Assembly (NCBI GenBank): GCA_003696075.1
Contig: RFHH01000061.1
Coordinates: 1-49,993, forward strand
Length of the DNA: 49,993 nt
Source: Acidobacteriota bacterium
GTDB lineage: Bacteria; Acidobacteriota; Polarisedimenticolia; J045
Reading direction: 5' to 3'
In this document: piece by piece, positions 1-7,658 of the stretch
Numbering within the stretch: the first letter of the stretch is position 1
Layout: each line of letters starts with the position of its first letter
The notes under the pieces: model-generated
The model's database searches: none
What the model saw: only the letters and a program-made list of their open reading frames with translations
Told to the model about the DNA's origin: nothing
Program-made: the position numbers and the translations under genes

Positions 1-4
1 GCCG

Positions 5-2005
5 ATGGCTGTCTCGCGCGGGATGCGGCGGTTTCTGATCGCGGTCGCGGCAGCGGCCGTCCTGCTCGCCGCCGGTGTCCTCCTCGCGGTGCGGCTGGTC
101 GACGTCCAGCGTTACCGGCCGCGTATCGAACGGGCTGTCCTCGAGGCGACCGGGTGGCGGGCGGAACTGGGGGATCTCCGGCTTTCGCTGTGGCGGGGCT
201 TGGCCCTGACGGCGCGCCCCGTGACGCTGCGCGCCCCGGGCGGGGAGACACGGGCGGACGTCGCCCTGCTGGCGGTCGAAGCCGAACTCTGGCCCCTGCT
301 CCGGGGCGACCTGATCGTGCGGCGGATCGAGATCGACCGACCGGCGATCGATCTGGTGCGGCGGGATCCGGACCGCGGCTGGGCATTCCCGGCCGCCGTG
401 CCCGCGTCCGCCGGTTCCGAGCCCGGCATCCGGATCGACGAGATCCAAGTGAAGGGTGGCCGGATCGCGCTCGAGGACCGGACCGCGGACCCGCCGGCTC
501 GAGTGGCGTTCGAGGATGTCGCCGCGGTCATCATGCCCGAGACGGGCCGCTTCTGGGGCACGGCCCACGCTGCCGGTGGACTCGGGCGCGTCAAGTGGAA
601 CGGCACGGCCGCGAGGGGGTTCCGGATCGACATCGAGGCGCTGCGAACCGAAGTCCTCCGGGGCTGGCTGGGACCCCTTCGCGTGCGGGAGGGGGGCATG
701 CTGTCCGGTTCCGTCGAGATCGCGCCGGACTTCCGGATCAGCGGTTCTCTTCGAGGGGACGGCTTGGGCCTGGAGACGGGGGAGGCGCCCCTCGAGCGGG
801 CCAGGTTCGATTTCGATCTCGTCCCCGAGGCGGAAGGCTGGTCGTTGGCGCGCGGGGAACTGGCTGCAGGGGACGCGCGGATTCGAATCGAAGGGCGCCT
901 GGACGCCGAGCCGCGGCTGACGGCCAGGCTCCCCTCGACGCCGCTGGAGGACGCGCTGGCCCTGGTGCGCAGCCTCTTCCCGCTGCCGATCGCGATCGAG
1001 CCGCCGGGGACCGCGTCCCTCGTCGCGGAACTGTCCGGGGGCGACTCCGACTGGGAGGCGAGGGCTTCCGGCACCCTCTCGGCGGAGCGCGTAGTTCTCG
1101 GGAATCCGCTGCCACCGGTGGAGAAGGTGGCGCTTCGTTTCGACCTGGCGGACGACGGCGAGCTGCGGATCCGGATCGACGAGGGCGAGGTCGCCGGCGG
1201 CTCGCTGACCGGCTCAGCCCGGGTCGAGGCGCTCTCCGGTCCCGGCAAGGTCAGGTTCGAAGGGCGGGTCGGCGGGGCCGAGCTCGGACGCCTCCTCGCG
1301 CCGATGCTCCCGGGAGTGGCGGGGAAGGTTTCCGGACCGCTCGACCTGCGGGCCAACGTCCAGCTCGATCTCCAACGTGGTCCGAACGATCTCGCGGCGC
1401 TGTCGGGGACCGCCCGCGCCGCGGCCACAGGGATCTCGGCACCGGGGTGGGATCTCGAGGCCGCGGTGCGAAGGGCCGTGGAAGCCCGCCTCGAGGAGGT
1501 GGCGCGGAAGGCGGGCCTGCTGGAGCGGTTCCTGAAGGGCCGTCCCGAGGCGCCGCCCGCTCCTCCCGAGGCGCGGCGCCTGGTGGACCGCCTCGCCGCT
1601 GCGGTCGATCTCGGAGAGATCCCGTGGCGGTTGGCGCCTTTCGAAATCGAGGTGGGTCGGCTGACGGCATCCGGCCGCGGGCGTTTCGATCCGCGCGACG
1701 GCGGGATCGCACTCGATCTCACCGGCGCACTTTCGGCGGAGGCCAGTGCGGAGATCGTCGCCGGACGGCCGGCGCTGAGGCGGCTTCTCGATCCCCAGGG
1801 ACGCCTGGTCGTTCCCCTGCGGGTTCGCGGCACCGTGACCCGACCGGCGATCGGCGTCGACGCTTCCGGGCTCGTGGACGACAACCTGGCCGACGCGCTC
1901 CGGGAAGAGCTGACGAAAGATGCCACCGGAGAGGAAGCCCGCGGCCTGATCGAGCGCCTGCTGCGACGCCGGCGAGAGCGGCCGCAGAACGGGGGTGGCG
2001 GATGA
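5..2005 (+). CDS. AsmA-family inner-membrane protein
   Basis: This 666-residue protein has one N-terminal membrane anchor (about residues 8-30). It is followed by the AsmA-type opening 'DVQRYRPRIERAVLEATGW', in which a long periplasmic domain starts with a 'tail' repeat. The rest is the beta-rich, Gly-poor, amphipathic pattern of AsmA/YhdP-type proteins, with repeated 'G-x-hydrophobic-x-G' strands up to about residue 640. Members of this family span the periplasm and are implicated in phospholipid transport to the outer membrane, so a role in envelope lipid homeostasis is inferred. The ATG lies 4 bases from the window edge, so an upstream start cannot be ruled out. It ends in an ATGA overlap with the next gene, which suggests translational coupling. 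The last residues are Arg/Gly-rich and unstructured. Confidence 0.75.
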   Translation: MAVSRGMRRFLIAVAAAAVLLAAGVLLAVRLVDVQRYRPRIERAVLEATGWRAELGDLRLSLWRGLALTARPVTLRAPGGETRADVALLAVEAELWPLLRGDLIVRRIEIDRPAIDLVRRDPDRGWAFPAAVPASAGSEPGIRIDEIQVKGGRIALEDRTADPPARVAFEDVAAVIMPETGRFWGTAHAAGGLGRVKWNGTAARGFRIDIEALRTEVLRGWLGPLRVREGGMLSGSVEIAPDFRISGSLRGDGLGLETGEAPLERARFDFDLVPEAEGWSLARGELAAGDARIRIEGRLDAEPRLTARLPSTPLEDALALVRSLFPLPIAIEPPGTASLVAELSGGDSDWEARASGTLSAERVVLGNPLPPVEKVALRFDLADDGELRIRIDEGEVAGGSLTGSARVEALSGPGKVRFEGRVGGAELGRLLAPMLPGVAGKVSGPLDLRANVQLDLQRGPNDLAALSGTARAAATGISAPGWDLEAAVRRAVEARLEEVARKAGLLERFLKGRPEAPPAPPEARRLVDRLAAAVDLGEIPWRLAPFEIEVGRLTASGRGRFDPRDGGIALDLTGALSAEASAEIVAGRPALRRLLDPQGRLVVPLRVRGTVTRPAIGVDASGLVDDNLADALREELTKDATGEEARGLIERLLRRRRERPQNGGGG

Positions 2006-2505
2006 GCGCGGCCGGGTTGCCGGAGAGTCGCGTGGAGCAGGGGCGCTGGCCGGCACCGCTCGCGGAGTGGGGTTGGGGCGGCGTCCGTTTCAGGCTCCTG
2101 CCGGCCGAGCATCCGACTTCCGATCTCGAGCCGGTGATCGCCGTGGTCGGTCTGCTGGCCATCCTGGGGATGTGGACCCTCCCGCTCGACCTGCTCGCCG
2201 GCTTCGCCGGTGTCTGCCGGTTTCACGCCTGGACCGGCTGGCCTTGTCCCACCTGCGGCATCACGCGCGGCCTGCTCGCCGTCGCGCACGGCGATCCGTT
2301 CCGTGCGTTGCGAATGAACCCGCTCCTGATCGGGGGAATCCTGGCAACCGGTGCCTATGCCCCCGTCGCGCTGGCCCTGTGGATCTTCCGCGCACCCCGC
2401 CCGCGCATCGCTCTTCTCACGCCATCCGCTCGCTGGGGCACGCTCTTCCTTGCGGTCGCCGCCGTGCTCGCGAACTGGGCTTTCCTCGTCATCGACGGGC
2501 GCTGA
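2002..2505 (+). CDS. DUF2752 membrane protein
   Basis: This 167-residue protein begins in a 4-base overlap with the AsmA-type gene. It carries the DUF2752 signature CPTCGITR at residues 82-89, in the usual place just after the first long hydrophobic segment (about 45-70). Two more membrane segments follow (about 108-127 and 140-162), as expected for this small family. Its function is not established; the paired cysteines at the membrane surface suggest metal or redox chemistry, but that is inference. Coupling to an AsmA-like protein suggests an envelope role. Length and motif fit the family well. Confidence 0.8.
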   Translation: MSAAGLPESRVEQGRWPAPLAEWGWGGVRFRLLPAEHPTSDLEPVIAVVGLLAILGMWTLPLDLLAGFAGVCRFHAWTGWPCPTCGITRGLLAVAHGDPFRALRMNPLLIGGILATGAYAPVALALWIFRAPRPRIALLTPSARWGTLFLAVAAVLANWAFLVIDGR

Positions 2506-3016
2506 GCGGGCGCTGGCCGGCGCGCGATCGGGACCGTGTCTCCGGGCGCGCGCAGCCCCGTTGCACGGCGCGTTCCACACATGTGATGAGAGATGCACCC
2601 GGAACGGTGCACGCTGCCCGCGAACCCACTCGCGAACAATCCATTCGGGCCGAAAGCCTCGAACGGACCGGTGCCGTCGCGCGATCCTCGTGTCGGCCGG
2701 GCGACTTGGCGAAGCCGGTCGCACGATTCGGGATGCCTTTTCCACGGGACGCCCGTTGCGGCCATGGCGGCGCGACAGGTCGTTCTCGTATGACGCGAGG
2801 TCCATCCGCCAAGGTGCACAACCCAGCCCAACTCGTTGACCGTTCCTGAGTTGCGGTCGCCGCTCCGCCTGAGCGGTCTCATCCCAGACAAGTCCTCTCT
2901 TCCTTGGAGTCGCGCGCCGAGTCGCGTCGTTGAGGATGCCCTCAGGAGTGGGGGTTGACCGACCCACCCCCCGAAGAATTGCTTAAGTGTGCTCATTGAA
3001 GGGGAGGTCCGATGAA
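2506..3016 (+). other. Non-coding gap before the Cys-rich pair
   Basis: About 510 bases without a convincing gene in any frame. The base composition is less GC-biased than the flanking AsmA gene and resembles the Cys-rich genes that follow. It holds one hairpin of the GCACC-N6-GGTGC type (2595-2610, listed separately). Just upstream of the next gene there is a TTGACC hexamer (2954-2959), but no good -10 box at the right spacing. Confidence 0.5.
2595..2610. repeat. Possible degenerate REP-like hairpin
   Basis: GCACC-CGGAAC-GGTGC: a 5-bp stem with a 6-nt loop. This is the same stem as in the arms of the REPIN-like elements at 5.5-12.5 kb (GCACC-ATCGAG-GGTGC), but with a different loop. A GGTGCAC word about 200 bases downstream (near 2813) could be the remnant of a second arm. 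The rest of the element cannot be aligned, so this may be coincidence. Confidence 0.3.
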
Positions 3017-3577
3017 GTGATTCCCGAGAAGTTAGCTAGAGGTGTGGCCGCGGTCATCTCCCTCCTCCTCTTGGTCCCGCGACCCGCATTCGCGCGCGGC
3101 GACGTGCAGGCGGAGTCGATCAGGATCGTGCGGGATCCGTCCGGCAAGTTCCATGTCGAGGTCGGCTACGAGGTCGCATGGGGCGCCGACCAAGGAGAGT
3201 TCGGCTACACCCTCCTCGTCACCCAGAAACGTGCCGGCAAGGTCATCTCAGTGCCGTTGGACGTGACCGAGACGGTGCATCCTGTTGACGCCTGCGACGA
3301 AGTGTGCAGCGGCACACACGGAGCAGGAGCCTGCCACTACATGGTGGGTTCCGGTCCGACGGTCTTCGAGGGATCCTGCCGGTGGGCCCCGAATCTGCGC
3401 CCCGGACCGCGGGGAGACAAGGCACAAGACGGGTGCACCTGTTCGCGATCCGATAGCAAGCCGTCGTCGACCATCCAGCTCGCCAGCGGCGACGTCGTCA
3501 CCTTCAGCATCACGCCTTCTCCAAGCCTGCGGGGTGATGAGACCTCGAACAACTCGCTGTCTGTCACGATTCAATGA
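3017..3577 (+). CDS. Cys-rich secreted protein, paralog 1
   Basis: I do not recognise the family. The 186-residue product starts at a GTG placed 9 nt after GGGGAGG; an upstream in-frame GTG at 2987 has no such site. It has a clean signal peptide: MIPEKLARG, then a hydrophobic core, then a cut after AFA. The mature part opens with a beta-rich segment, then a central patch with six cysteines between about residues 91 and 142 (including DACDEVC and CTC). It ends with a beta-strand pattern closing in NNSLSVTIQ. The next gene encodes the same architecture (mature start, Cys patch, 'GD-x-x-x-x-S' strand, N-N-S-L/D-T-L-T-V ending), so they are tandem paralogs. An extracytoplasmic disulfide-stabilised beta domain is inferred. 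Codon use is less GC-biased than in the neighbours. Confidence 0.65.
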   Translation: MIPEKLARGVAAVISLLLLVPRPAFARGDVQAESIRIVRDPSGKFHVEVGYEVAWGADQGEFGYTLLVTQKRAGKVISVPLDVTETVHPVDACDEVCSGTHGAGACHYMVGSGPTVFEGSCRWAPNLRPGPRGDKAQDGCTCSRSDSKPSSTIQLASGDVVTFSITPSPSLRGDETSNNSLSVTIQ

Positions 3578-3588
3578 GGAGCTCAGCG

Positions 3589-4107
3589 ATGAGAAGAGCA
3601 ATGGTTTTCGCTGCGCTTACGGCCGCATGTGTCGTGCCCCCGGGTTTTGCAGATGTCGATGTCAGCGCCCATTCGATTCAATTCGAAGTCGTCGAGGGCG
3701 AACTTCGAGTCAACGCGACGTACGGGGTCTGGCACGACGAGGCACAAGCTGATTACACGATCCACGTCGAACTGGTCCAACTCCGGGACGGGGTTCCCAT
3801 CGCCACGGTCTGGCAGGACTCCCACTCCGGGCTGATCTCCAGCAGCGTCTCGAGTTGCAAGCGCGGTTGCCACGTCCAGTCGTGCACGGGAACCTGCAGC
3901 GTGGGCGGGAAGAGCGGTTCCTGCAGGACGACGGCGGAAAACTGCGACGGCAAGGACGGCTATCGAGAGTGCATGTCCGTTCTCGAGTCGGGAGCGATCG
4001 CGCTGCAGGGCGTGCACGATGGCGACATCTTCCGGCTCTCCGTCGAAGTCTCCGGTGCTACCGACGTGAACTCTGCCAACGATACCCTCACCGTCGCCTT
4101 CAACTGA
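3589..4107 (+). CDS. Cys-rich secreted protein, paralog 2
   Basis: This 172-residue secreted protein of unknown function follows paralog 1 by 11 bases. The ATG at 3589 has a GAGGA 8 nt upstream; an ATG at 3574 overlaps the previous stop and is the alternative start. The signal peptide is MRRAMVFAALTAACVVPPGFA, with cleavage near GFA-D. The mature protein starts DVDVSAHSIQFEV, matching GDVQAESIRIV of paralog 1. It then has a patch of seven cysteines (from SSCKRGC to about RECMSV) and ends SANDTLTVAFN. The two genes probably form an operon. The Cys spacing differs between them, so the disulfide patterns are not identical. Lower GC suggests acquisition by transfer or a different expression class. 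Confidence 0.65.
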   Translation: MRRAMVFAALTAACVVPPGFADVDVSAHSIQFEVVEGELRVNATYGVWHDEAQADYTIHVELVQLRDGVPIATVWQDSHSGLISSSVSSCKRGCHVQSCTGTCSVGGKSGSCRTTAENCDGKDGYRECMSVLESGAIALQGVHDGDIFRLSVEVSGATDVNSANDTLTVAFN

Positions 4108-4186
4108 CGAGTTCGACCCGGATGGCCGGGGTCCCGCCCCGGCCAACGGCCCGCGCCGGGCGGGAGTCGAATCTGACCGCTTCGCG

Positions 4187-4192
4187 TACAAT
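4187..4192 (+). promoter_or_regulatory. Possible -10 box (TACAAT)
   Basis: TACAAT sits 16 bases before the start codon of the HAD gene, in the context GTACAATC that also occurs in the better promoter at 37430-37459. No good -35 hexamer is seen at 16-18 bases, so this is weak. Confidence 0.3.
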
Positions 4193-4208
4193 CTGCGCCG
4201 GAGGTTCG

Positions 4209-4898
4209 ATGACTGCGACAACCGGGCGCGATGTGCGCGTCGTTTGCTTCGACGTCGACGGGACGCTCGTGCGGCAGCCGGAGGGCCGCACGATCTGGCA
4301 GATCATCAACGCCCACTACCACGGCGGGGACGAGATCAACCGCCGCCGTTTCCGCGCCTTCCGCGAGGGGCTGATCAGCTACCCGGAGTGGGTGACGCTC
4401 GACATCCTCGATTGGAAGGCGCACGGGGCCCGGCGCGGCGAAATCGAGGCTCTGATCCGCCGCGAGCTGACGGTCGTGCCCGGCGCTCGCGAGACGGTCG
4501 CTGAGCTCAAGCGACGTGGTTACGGCACGGCGGTGGTCTCGGGAACGCTCGACCTGGTTTTCGAGCTGCTGCTGAGCGACTTTCCCTTCGACCACGTTTA
4601 CACCAACAGGATCTTCTTCGACGAAGAGGGGCGGATCGCCGGCTTCGAGCCTACGCCCTACGACGTCGAGGGGAAGGCCGACGGCCTGGCGCGCGTGGCG
4701 CGCGATTTTGGCGTGCGGGGCGAGTCCATCGCCTTCGTGGGCGACAGCTGGAACGACCGCGCAGCCTTCCGCGCGGCCGGCTTCGCGGTCGCCTATCATC
4801 CCAAGGATCCGGGGCTCGTCGAGCTTGCGGACGCGGTCGTCCAGGACGGCTCGTTCGAGCGTCTGCTCGACCTGTTCCCGGGATCGGAGGCGGCATGA
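4209..4898 (+). CDS. HAD-superfamily phosphatase (SerB-like, class IB)
   Basis: This 229-residue protein has all HAD motifs. Motif I is DVDGT with nucleophile D15 and acid/base D17. Motif II is the Ser of VVSGT (S111). Motif IV is GDSWND (179-183). A helical cap between motifs I and II resembles SerB/PSPase-type class I caps. Family knowledge predicts a cytosolic phosphomonoesterase acting on a small metabolite; phosphoserine is possible, but the substrate cannot be read from the sequence. The ATG follows a strong GGAGG (4200-4204). The stop overlaps the ATG of the Nudix gene (ATGA), indicating coupled expression of two housecleaning-type hydrolases. Confidence 0.8.
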   Translation: MTATTGRDVRVVCFDVDGTLVRQPEGRTIWQIINAHYHGGDEINRRRFRAFREGLISYPEWVTLDILDWKAHGARRGEIEALIRRELTVVPGARETVAELKRRGYGTAVVSGTLDLVFELLLSDFPFDHVYTNRIFFDEEGRIAGFEPTPYDVEGKADGLARVARDFGVRGESIAFVGDSWNDRAAFRAAGFAVAYHPKDPGLVELADAVVQDGSFERLLDLFPGSEAA

Positions 4899-5473
4899 GT
4901 GACCGCGCCGAACTTCTCGCCAAGCGCCGCGTGTACGAGGGGAAGATCCTTCGGATCGACGTGGACCGGGTGCGTCTGCCCGGCGGCGCCGTCACGGAGC
5001 TGGAGACGATCCGGCACCCCGGTGCGGCGGCGGTGGTGCCGTTCCGCGGGGACGGGGCGATCGTCCTCGTCCGGCAGTACCGCCATGCCGCGGGAGGCTT
5101 TCTGCTCGAGGTCCCGGCGGGCAAGCTGGATCCCGGCGAGGATCCGGCCGCGTGCGCCGCCCGCGAGTGCGGCGAGGAGATCGGCCTGCGCCCCCACCGG
5201 ATCGAGCCGCTCGGCCGCATCTTGACGACCCCCGGTTTCACGGACGAAGTGATCTGGCTCTACGAGGGTCACGAGCTGGAGCCGTGTTCCCAAGCGCTCG
5301 AGCCGAGCGAGGTCCTCGAGATCGTCGAGCTGCCGTTCGCGGAGGCGCTCGCGGCGGTCCGCGACGGGCGCATCTACGACGCGAAGACGGTGGCGGCGTT
5401 GTTGCTGGCGGCCGACCGCCGCGGCTCCGGCTCGGGCTCCCCTGCGCGCCCCGCCGCGCCCGGTTCCTCGTGA
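4895..5473 (+). CDS. nudF: Nudix hydrolase, ADP-ribose pyrophosphatase type
   Basis: This 192-residue protein has a complete Nudix box at residues 76-98, fitting G-x5-E-x7-REUxEExGU (it starts GKLDPGE and ends ECGEEIGL). The preceding 'VRQYRHAAGGFLLEVPAGK' is the typical ADP-ribose pyrophosphatase entry to the box. The segment TTPGFTDEVIWLYEG after it matches the NudF/ADPRase loop. The predicted reaction is Mg-dependent cleavage of ADP-ribose to AMP and ribose 5-phosphate. The last 20 residues are Ser/Gly/Pro-rich and probably disordered. It overlaps the HAD phosphatase gene by four bases. The subfamily call is good; the exact substrate is inferred. Confidence 0.8.
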   Translation: MSDRAELLAKRRVYEGKILRIDVDRVRLPGGAVTELETIRHPGAAAVVPFRGDGAIVLVRQYRHAAGGFLLEVPAGKLDPGEDPAACAARECGEEIGLRPHRIEPLGRILTTPGFTDEVIWLYEGHELEPCSQALEPSEVLEIVELPFAEALAAVRDGRIYDAKTVAALLLAADRRGSGSGSPARPAAPGSS

Positions 5474-5532
5474 AGGCCTCCCGATCGGCGGGAGCGTGAC
5501 GGGGGAGCGGGGTTCCGGTCCGCGCGGGGAGT

Positions 5533-5735
5533 GGGAGGTGCATCCGCGACGGCGCTTCCCGATCGAAGCGATCGCACGTTTCGAGAAGCGCATCCCCGAT
5601 GTTGCATTGTTCCGTCGAGGTCGTTGGAGGGTCGAAGGATCCGGTCTCGAATGGATCGAGGCCCTGACACCGGGCCGAAGTCTTGTCTTCTCATCGAGTT
5701 TCGCGGCGTTTCGCACCATCGAGGGAGCACCCCCC
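5533..5735. repeat. REPIN-like palindromic element 1 (composite)
   Basis: The right arm is conserved: CATCGAGTTTCGCGGCG followed by TTTCGCACCATCGAGGGAGC at about 5692-5730. There are two left-type ends. One at 5533 (GGGAGGTGCATCCGCGACGG) gives a 203-bp unit. An internal one at about 5587 (GCGCATCCCCGATGTTGC) gives the usual 150 bp. It looks like a nested or partly duplicated copy. The arms are inverted relative to each other. Confidence 0.7.
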
Positions 5736-5742
5736 AGGTTTT

Positions 5743-5895
5743 GGGAGGTGCATCCCCGATGGCGCGTCGGCGCTTTCGAGCCACTCAACGTCCTGGGGTC
5801 GAAGCCTGAAACGGCTCGATGTCCGCGAGAAAGCGCCGAGACCTTCATCGGGCATCGAGTTGTGCGGCGTTTCGCACCATCGAGGGAGCACCTCC
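5743..5895. repeat. REPIN-like palindromic element 2
   Basis: A 153-bp unit with inverted arms: GGGAGGTGCATCCCCGATGG at the left, and GCACCATCGAGGGAGCACCTCC (read in two parts, GCACCATCGAGG + GAGCACCTCC) at the right. The sub-terminal TCGAGTTGTGCGGCGTTTCG is shared with the other copies. The middle of about 65 bases is not conserved between copies. It follows element 1 by 7 bases. Confidence 0.75.
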
Positions 5896-5960
5896 GACGT
5901 TTCGAGGTTGCGGTTCGGAGCGGCTCGCTTCGCGCGCAGTTGGGCCCGAGTGTCTCGTCT

Positions 5961-6004
5961 CGAACGGGTCGCGGGGCGTTTCGCACCGTCGCTGGTGCAC
6001 CTCT
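5961..6004. repeat. REPIN-like element 3, right half only
   Basis: GGGGCGTTTCGCACCGTCGC followed by TGGTGCACCTC matches the right arm of the family. No left arm is recognisable in the 65 bases between element 2 and this half, so it is a solo arm or a decayed copy. Confidence 0.55.
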
Positions 6005-6361
6005 GCCGGAATGCCCGGAGCACCGACCGGCGGGCAGGCCGGTCCACCCCGGCGGTGCGCCAACCGGGGTTGCCGCTGCTCGGCTCCCCACGCGGGAAAG
6101 GCGGCGCCGCTTCGCGGGTGGTGGGCGTGCGGGCAGCGGCCGGCCTTCCGGGGGCGCGGCCATCGCTGCGGGCTCCTGAGCCGGTAGCGCGGGAGATCGG
6201 CGCGGCGGGCGCGGCTCCGCAGACGCTCGGATCGCCGTGCGGCTGTTTCGAGATCCAGGAGCGCGGACGGTCCTGGCGAAGCGCGCCGGCGCCGCCGTTG
6301 GGGATCGCTGCGAGGAAGGGGGACACGGACCCGCCGGGCGGCCCTCCGGCTCGGGAACGAT
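6005..6361. other. GC-rich non-coding stretch
   Basis: About 360 bases between the repeat cluster and the end of the minus-strand symporter gene. I see no gene, tRNA or repeat, and no clear terminator. Reading frames here are open only because stop codons are rare in GC-rich DNA. Confidence 0.5.
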
Positions 6362-7648
6362 TCAGGCGGGACGGGGGGGAGAGCCTTCCATGGAGCTGAC
6401 CACCGCGGCGCCCACCGTGTCGGACCACACGTTGGTCGCCGTTCGCAGCATGTCGAGCGGGCGGTCGACGGCCAGGATCAGGAGCGCTCCCTCGAGCGGC
6501 AGATCGAGGGCCTTGAGGATGATCGTCATCATCACCAGCCCTGCGGAGGGGATGCCGGCGGCGCCGATCGAGGCGAGCAGAGCCGTGATGACGACGACGA
6601 GCTGGCGCCCGAGGGTCAGCTCGTATCCGGAGGCGGTGGCGTAGTACTGAGCGAGGAAGATCGTGCCGACGCACTCGTACAGCGCCGTGCCGTCCATGTT
6701 GATCGTCGCCCCCAGCGGAAGCACGAACGACGCGATGCGGTTGGGGACGCCACCTCGCTCTTCGACCGATTCCAGTGTCACGGGGAGCGTCGCGCTCGAC
6801 GAGGAGGTGGAAAAGGCGGTCATCAACGCCGGGGCCACCGTTCGGGCCCAGACGGCCGGGCTCGTTCCCGAGAACAGACGGAGGACGAGCGGCAGGGTGA
6901 CCAGCCCGTGGATCGCGAGGCCGCCGACGACCGTCAGCATGTACAGCACGAGCGGGCGCACCTCCTCGCCCCCGCTGCGCGCGGCGACGCGGGCGACCAG
7001 CGCGAACACCGCGACAGGAAGCACGCCGAGCACCAGCCCGGCCAGCCGCGTCATCAGTTCGAACGCACCGTTCACGAGATCGGCCAGGGGACGGCGGTGA
7101 CGCTCCGGAAGCCGCGTGAGCGCAAAACCGGCCAGCAGGGCGAACGTGATGATCTGCAGCATGTCGGCTTCGGCCAGGGCCTTGAAGACGTTGTCCGGAA
7201 CCAGCCGCTTGAAAATGCCCAGCATCCCCTCCGCGTGGCCCGGCATCTCCGGAGGGATCTCGCCGATGTGCAGCTCCGCTCCGACGCCGGGGCGGATCAG
7301 GTTGACCAGCGCGAGCCCGGTCAGGATCGCCAGCGCGCTGGTCACGATGTAGTAGGCGAACGTGCGCCCGCCGATGCGGCCGAGCTCCCGCGGATCCCCC
7401 ACGGCGCAGACCCCGGCCATGATCGAGAAGAGCACGAGCGGCGCCACCAGCATCTTGAGCAGCCGGAGGAAAAGCTCGGCGACGAAATCGAACAGCCCCA
7501 GCAAGGCGGCTGCGGGGGCCGGCGGATGGGCTCCGAGACGGCCGAGGAGCACGCCGCAAACGATGCCCGATGCCAGGGAAGCGAGCACGGTCCAGTGCGA
7601 GGACCAGCGCGACCGGCGCCCCGGACCTGCCGGCGGTCTCGTGCTCAC
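6362..7648 (-). CDS. Sodium/proton:dicarboxylate (glutamate) symporter, DAACS family
   Basis: This 428-residue membrane protein has all signatures of the DAACS/GltP-DctA family: the serine-rich reentrant loop FSTSSSSATLPVT, the NMDGTALYE motif of TM7, AGIPSAGLVM in the second hairpin, and RTATNVWSD in TM8. The length is typical. It should import glutamate, aspartate or C4-dicarboxylates with Na+ or H+. The TM8 motif RTATNVWSD has Arg and Thr-Asn near the site that discriminates amino-acid from C4-acid substrates, but I do not assign a substrate. The GTG start lies 10 bases after the stop of the Trp-rich secreted protein gene, so the two are probably one transcript. Confidence 0.9.
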   Translation of the reverse strand: MSTRPPAGPGRRSRWSSHWTVLASLASGIVCGVLLGRLGAHPPAPAAALLGLFDFVAELFLRLLKMLVAPLVLFSIMAGVCAVGDPRELGRIGGRTFAYYIVTSALAILTGLALVNLIRPGVGAELHIGEIPPEMPGHAEGMLGIFKRLVPDNVFKALAEADMLQIITFALLAGFALTRLPERHRRPLADLVNGAFELMTRLAGLVLGVLPVAVFALVARVAARSGGEEVRPLVLYMLTVVGGLAIHGLVTLPLVLRLFSGTSPAVWARTVAPALMTAFSTSSSSATLPVTLESVEERGGVPNRIASFVLPLGATINMDGTALYECVGTIFLAQYYATASGYELTLGRQLVVVITALLASIGAAGIPSAGLVMMTIILKALDLPLEGALLILAVDRPLDMLRTATNVWSDTVGAAVVSSMEGSPPRPA

Positions 7649-7658
7649 GCCCCCGCCG

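Noticed and set aside
112-2967. A 951-residue open frame on the minus strand across the AsmA and DUF2752 genes
   Set aside because: It is Arg/Ser/Pro-rich with no domain pattern and lies antisense to well-supported genes. Long open antisense frames are expected at this GC content.
5533-6004. CRISPR array
   Set aside because: Repeat units are inverted, about 150 bp long and separated by irregular distances, with no cas genes. They do not have the direct repeat/spacer periodicity of CRISPR.
5691-6063. Recurring predicted peptides such as GAPSMVRNAAQLDE and EVHPRWC in several frames
   Set aside because: They are translations of the conserved arms of the palindromic repeats. They appear on both strands, in different frames, without start signals, so they are DNA repeats and not a peptide family.
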